Source: Actinacidiphila sp. DG2A-62
GTDB lineage: Bacteria > Actinomycetota > Actinomycetes > Streptomycetales > Streptomycetaceae
Length of the DNA: 64,000 nucleotides
Direction of reading: 5' to 3'
Assembly (NCBI RefSeq): GCF_035825295.1
Contig: NZ_JAYMGI010000002.1
Location: 868,001 to 932,000, forward strand
In this document: piece after piece, positions 60,796 to 64,000 of the stretch
How the letters are laid out: every line of letters begins with the position of its first letter
How positions within the stretch are numbered: the first letter of the stretch is position 1
Program-made: the position numbers and the translations under genes
The notes under the pieces: model-generated
What the model saw: only the letters and a program-made list of their open reading frames with translations
What the model was told of the DNA's origin: nothing
The model's database searches: none

Positions 60796-63700
60796 TCAGT
60801 CCTGCTGCTTGAGCGGGGTGAGCGGCACCTGCACGGTCTGCACGGTGCCGGCCGGGCCCGAGGTGAAGGCGCGGCCGGCCGGGGCGTAGGACCGCACCTG
60901 GTTGAACGACAGCCGGGCCCCGATCAGGTCGCCGTCGCCGGTGGCCTTGGGCGACAGCAGCAGACCGCGCCGCGAGCGCTTGGCCGCGGTGAGCCAGCTG
61001 CCCAGACCGAGTGTGAGGGTCTCGGTGGGGGCGGCGGCGACCAGGCCGAGACCGCGTTCGCGGCCCGCGACGGCGACGCCCTTGAGCACCTGCTCGGCGG
61101 CGCCCATGGCGATCAGGTCGGCGTCGTCGACCATCACGACGCCGGGCCCGCCCAGCGCCTCCAGCGCCTCGCGCACCGCGTCGGCGGACGGGTCGGGATC
61201 GCTGAACACCCGGGCCCCCGGGTGCGCCGCGAGCGAGCGCAGCGGCGAGTCGCGGGGCGCGAGCACCACCAGCGAGGTGCCGCCGGCCAGCAGGGACACG
61301 GCCAGGCAGGCCAGCACGTTGCTGCGGCCCGAGCCGGGGCCGCCGGCCACCACGAAGGTCGGCGCGGGGCCGGTGAAGTCGACGCCGACCGCTCCCCCGT
61401 CGTCGCCGCCGATGCCCAGCAGCCCCCACAGCGGGCGGCGCAGTTCCCGCGGCACCTTCTCGTAGGCGTCGGCGAAGGCGACGGTCGCGGGCAGCGGCGC
61501 GACCGGGAAGGGCCGCCGGGCGGCGGGCACCCGGGCGTCGCGGGAGGCCGCCGCCGCGGCGATCTCGCGCAGCGCCGCGGCCTGCGCCTGGCCGCTCTCG
61601 TCGTCGGCGAGCACCGCGATCTGCGTCTCGGTGCGGCTGATCAGGTGCCAGCCGCGGCCGTCGGGCACCGAGGCGGGCACCTGGCTGGGCAGCATGCCGA
61701 GCAGGCTGTAGTCGGAGCGGTCGCTCTGCCGCAGCAGCACCTTGTTGTCGTTGTGCGCGGCGATCCGGCCGGCGATCAGGGAGCGCTCGGAGGTGGCGAT
61801 GACGTGCACCCCGGCCGCGGCGCCCTCCCGCAGCAGCCGGGTGACGTCGTTGAACAGCCGCCCGTTGTCGTAGTCGTCCAGCACCGGGGCGAGCGCGTCC
61901 CAGCCGTCGATGAACAGCATGACGTGCGCGGGCCGTTCGGCGGCCGGCAGCAGTTCGCGCAGCTCGACCAGGCCGGAGCAGGCGCGGGCCGCGCACATCT
62001 CCTGACGCCTGGTCAGCTCCGAGGTGAGCCGGTTCAGCAGCCGGTCCAGGTGCTCCAGGTCGTGCCGGGAGACCACCGCGCCGCAGTGCGGCAGCTTCGC
62101 GACCGCGGCCAGTCCGCCGCCGGCCGCGTCGATGCCGTACATGTGCAGGTCGGCGACGCCCACCCGGCGGGCCGCGGAGCCGGCGATGGTGCGCAGGGCC
62201 TGGGTGCGGCCCGAGCGCGGCGCGCCGATCAGGTACAGGTGGCCGAAGGTCGCCAGGTCCACGGTGGCCACCCGGCGCTCCTGGAGCTGCGGCACGTCCT
62301 CCAGTGCGTACGGGATCAGCGGCGGCAGCGCCCCGGAGCGGCCGCCGGCGGGCGCGCCGGGGCGTTCCACCTCGGGCAGGTCGTCCAGCCGGACCTTCTC
62401 CTCCAGCGCGGGCAGCCAGGGGCTGGGCTGCGGGGTGAAGTCGTCCAGCAGGCCGGCCGCCTCGCGGATCGCGCCGACCAGCGCCTGCAGGTCGGTGGGG
62501 TGCAGCGGTCCGGGGGCCTCGGCGCCGTCCTCGTCGCCCGAGGGCAGCGCGACCGGGCGACCGAGCCGGTTCCACGGCAGCGCGGCGGCGCGCACCGCGG
62601 CCCGCGCGGCGTTCGCCTCGCCGCCGTCGGCCGGCGGTCGCTCGGCGCCCACCCACGCGGACTGGAAGGGGATCGCGGACCGGTGCCCGTAGCGGACCAG
62701 GGCGCGGCCGGGGGTGCCCGGGGAGATGTGCACGGCGTCGCTGGTGTCGATGATGTCCTGGCTCTCCACCACGTCGGTGACGCGCAGCGCGATGCGCAGG
62801 TTGGTGTTGGCCTTGATGTCGGGGGTGACGGCGCCGGCCTGCCGCTGGGTGGCCAGGATCAGGTGGATGCCGAGCGAGCGGCCGCGCTGGGCGATGCTGA
62901 TCAACCCGGTGATGAACTCGGGGACTTCGCGCACCAGCGTGGCGAACTCGTCGATGACCAGCAGCAGTCGGGGCAGCGCGGGCAGTTGCGGGTCGGCGGC
63001 CCGCTTGGCCCGGTACTCGGGGTGGTCCTTGGCGTCGTGCTCGGCCAGCAGCCGCTCCCTGCGCCGCAGTTCGGCGCCGAGCGACTCCAGGGCGCGCTGC
63101 ACCAGGTGGGCGTCGAGGTCGGTGACCATGCCGAGGGTGTGCGGCAGGTGGGCGCACTCGCGGAAGGCGCTGCCGCCCTTGTAGTCGACCAGCACGAAGG
63201 TGAGTTCGTCGGGCCGGTTGGTCGCCGCGAGCGAGGCGACGAAGGTCTGGAGCAGTTCGGACTTGCCGGAGCCGGTGGTGCCGGCGACCAGGCCGTGCGG
63301 CCCGTCGCGGACCAGGTCCAGGCTGAGCGGCCCGTCGAAGCCGGTGCCCAGCACGAAGGAGGTGGTGGCCGGGCGGCGGCGCCAGCGGGCCGCCAGCGCC
63401 TCGGCGTCCGGGGGTTCCTGCCGCAGCAGTTCCAGCAGTCGGACCTGCTCGGGCAGTCCGCTGTCGTTGTCGGGGCTGACGTCGTGCAGCGGCGCGAGCG
63501 AGCGGGCGACCCGCTCGCACCAGGCCGGCGCCACCAGGTCGGCGCGCACCCCGGACACGTCGGGCATGCCGGTCCTGCGGATGGTCAGGTCGGCGCCGGC
63601 CAGGGTGAGCACGGCCGCGCACTCCTCGGGCAGCAGCCGCTCCTGCTCGTCCAGGCACAGGCTGAACACCCGCACGGCCGGGCCGTCGGTGAGCACCTGC

Positions 63701-64000
63701 ACCATGCCGGGCACGTCGCGCAGCCGGCGGGCACTGTCGGCGACGACGAGGATGTCGGGCGCGGTGAACATGGCCCGGCCCATGGAGGAGCCGAGGGCCC
63801 GCTGCCGGGCCTGGATCTGCGAGACGAGTTCGGTGACGCGGTTGGCGACGCTCTCGGAGTCGTTGCCGACCGCCACCAGCGGGCCGCCCGCGCCCGGCGG
63901 CCGGGCGTGCGGCAGCCAGCGCACCCACGCCCACTCCTGCGCCCGGGTGTCCTCGGTGAGCAGCACGACGTGCAGGTCGCGCGGGCTGTGCAGGACCGCG
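60796..64000 (-). CDS. eccC: EccC-like type VII secretion FtsK/SpoIIIE ATPase (5' end outside window)
   Basis: The frame is open to the right edge; about 1068 C-terminal residues are present. Three FtsK/SpoIIIE modules are visible. The first has an intact Walker A (GTTGSGKSELLQTFVA, near 63264-63296) and Walker B (LPRLLLVIDEFATLV). The second (GAPRSGRTQALRTIAG; VMLFIDGWDALAPV) and third (GGPGSGRSNVLACLA; VVMVDDADLIAMG) have Arg in place of the Walker A Lys, as expected for the degenerate regulatory modules of EccC. The missing N-terminus would hold the membrane helices and DUF domain. EccC is the motor that recognises WXG100 dimers, two candidates for which are encoded 1.6-3 kb away on the other strand. 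Confidence 0.92.
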   Translation of the reverse strand, partial: AVLHSPRDLHVVLLTEDTRAQEWAWVRWLPHARPPGAGGPLVAVGNDSESVANRVTELVSQIQARQRALGSSMGRAMFTAPDILVVADSARRLRDVPGMVQVLTDGPAVRVFSLCLDEQERLLPEECAAVLTLAGADLTIRRTGMPDVSGVRADLVAPAWCERVARSLAPLHDVSPDNDSGLPEQVRLLELLRQEPPDAEALAARWRRRPATTSFVLGTGFDGPLSLDLVRDGPHGLVAGTTGSGKSELLQTFVASLAATNRPDELTFVLVDYKGGSAFRECAHLPHTLGMVTDLDAHLVQRALESLGAELRRRERLLAEHDAKDHPEYRAKRAADPQLPALPRLLLVIDEFATLVREVPEFITGLISIAQRGRSLGIHLILATQRQAGAVTPDIKANTNLRIALRVTDVVESQDIIDTSDAVHISPGTPGRALVRYGHRSAIPFQSAWVGAERPPADGGEANAARAAVRAAALPWNRLGRPVALPSGDEDGAEAPGPLHPTDLQALVGAIREAAGLLDDFTPQPSPWLPALEEKVRLDDLPEVERPGAPAGGRSGALPPLIPYALEDVPQLQERRVATVDLATFGHLYLIGAPRSGRTQALRTIAGSAARRVGVADLHMYGIDAAGGGLAAVAKLPHCGAVVSRHDLEHLDRLLNRLTSELTRRQEMCAARACSGLVELRELLPAAERPAHVMLFIDGWDALAPVLDDYDNGRLFNDVTRLLREGAAAGVHVIATSERSLIAGRIAAHNDNKVLLRQSDRSDYSLLGMLPSQVPASVPDGRGWHLISRTETQIAVLADDESGQAQAAALREIAAAAASRDARVPAARRPFPVAPLPATVAFADAYEKVPRELRRPLWGLLGIGGDDGGAVGVDFTGPAPTFVVAGGPGSGRSNVLACLAVSLLAGGTSLVVLAPRDSPLRSLAAHPGARVFSDPDPSADAVREALEALGGPGVVMVDDADLIAMGAAEQVLKGVAVAGRERGLGLVAAAPTETLTLGLGSWLTAAKRSRRGLLLSPKATGDGDLIGARLSFNQVRSYAPAGRAFTSGPAGTVQTVQVPLTPLKQQD

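Overview
The window is very GC-rich throughout, with short intergenic gaps, many GTG starts, purine-rich ribosome binding sites and frequent four-base start/stop overlaps. Gene content (a gvpOAFGYZJLSK-type gas vesicle cluster, LAL and NB-ARC/TPR regulators, F420-dependent luciferase-like enzymes, ROK and LacI regulators, a Streptomyces-style type VII secretion locus) points to a Streptomycetaceae actinomycete (Streptomyces or close relative). No rRNA, tRNA, CRISPR array or insertion sequence was recognised.

Layout. 1-12.1 kb: oxidoreductases and regulators: a partial F420-dependent LLM enzyme, an acyl-CoA dehydrogenase, a large LuxR (LAL) regulator, a small antibiotic-biosynthesis-monooxygenase (ABM) protein, two more LLM F420 enzymes, an NB-ARC/TPR regulator and a TerC membrane protein. 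Both large regulators carry a rare TTA codon. 12.1-23.5 kb: a divergent carbohydrate locus. The left arm encodes a solute-binding lipoprotein, two permeases and a long ROK-regulator/Gfo-Idh-MocA dehydrogenase reading frame. The right arm encodes a medium-chain dehydrogenase, a TIM-barrel isomerase and two (alpha/alpha)6-type glycosidase/debranching proteins. A shared promoter region with palindromes separates the arms. 23.5-27.1 kb: a small hypothetical protein, an SDR enzyme, and a LacI regulator divergent from a phytanoyl-CoA dioxygenase-like protein.

27.1-34.1 kb: a compact gas vesicle operon (gvpO, A, F, G, Y-like, Z-like, J, L, S, K) plus a histone-H1-like basic protein. 34.2-45.7 kb: copper chaperone, DUF4097-like membrane protein, secreted G1-type peptidase, molybdopterin oxidoreductase with a small helical partner, AraC regulator, alpha/beta hydrolase, two tiny membrane proteins and a secreted GH92 alpha-mannosidase. 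45.7-64 kb: a type VII secretion region. One minus-strand operon encodes a giant protein with an N-terminal T7SS-signal-like domain, a beta-helix/collagen-like/AAA+ protein and a membrane-anchored ricin-type lectin. Facing it are a WXG-like protein and a WXG100-size protein, then a TetR regulator with an integral membrane protein, and finally an EccC-like FtsK/SpoIIIE ATPase that runs off the right edge.

Nine single-base frame breaks interrupt eight otherwise well-conserved genes. Most fit loss of one base from a G/C run, so I suspect sequencing or assembly error more than true decay. These genes are typed as pseudogene only because their frames are broken as given. The most interesting unit is the type VII-linked operon at 45.8-57.6 kb.
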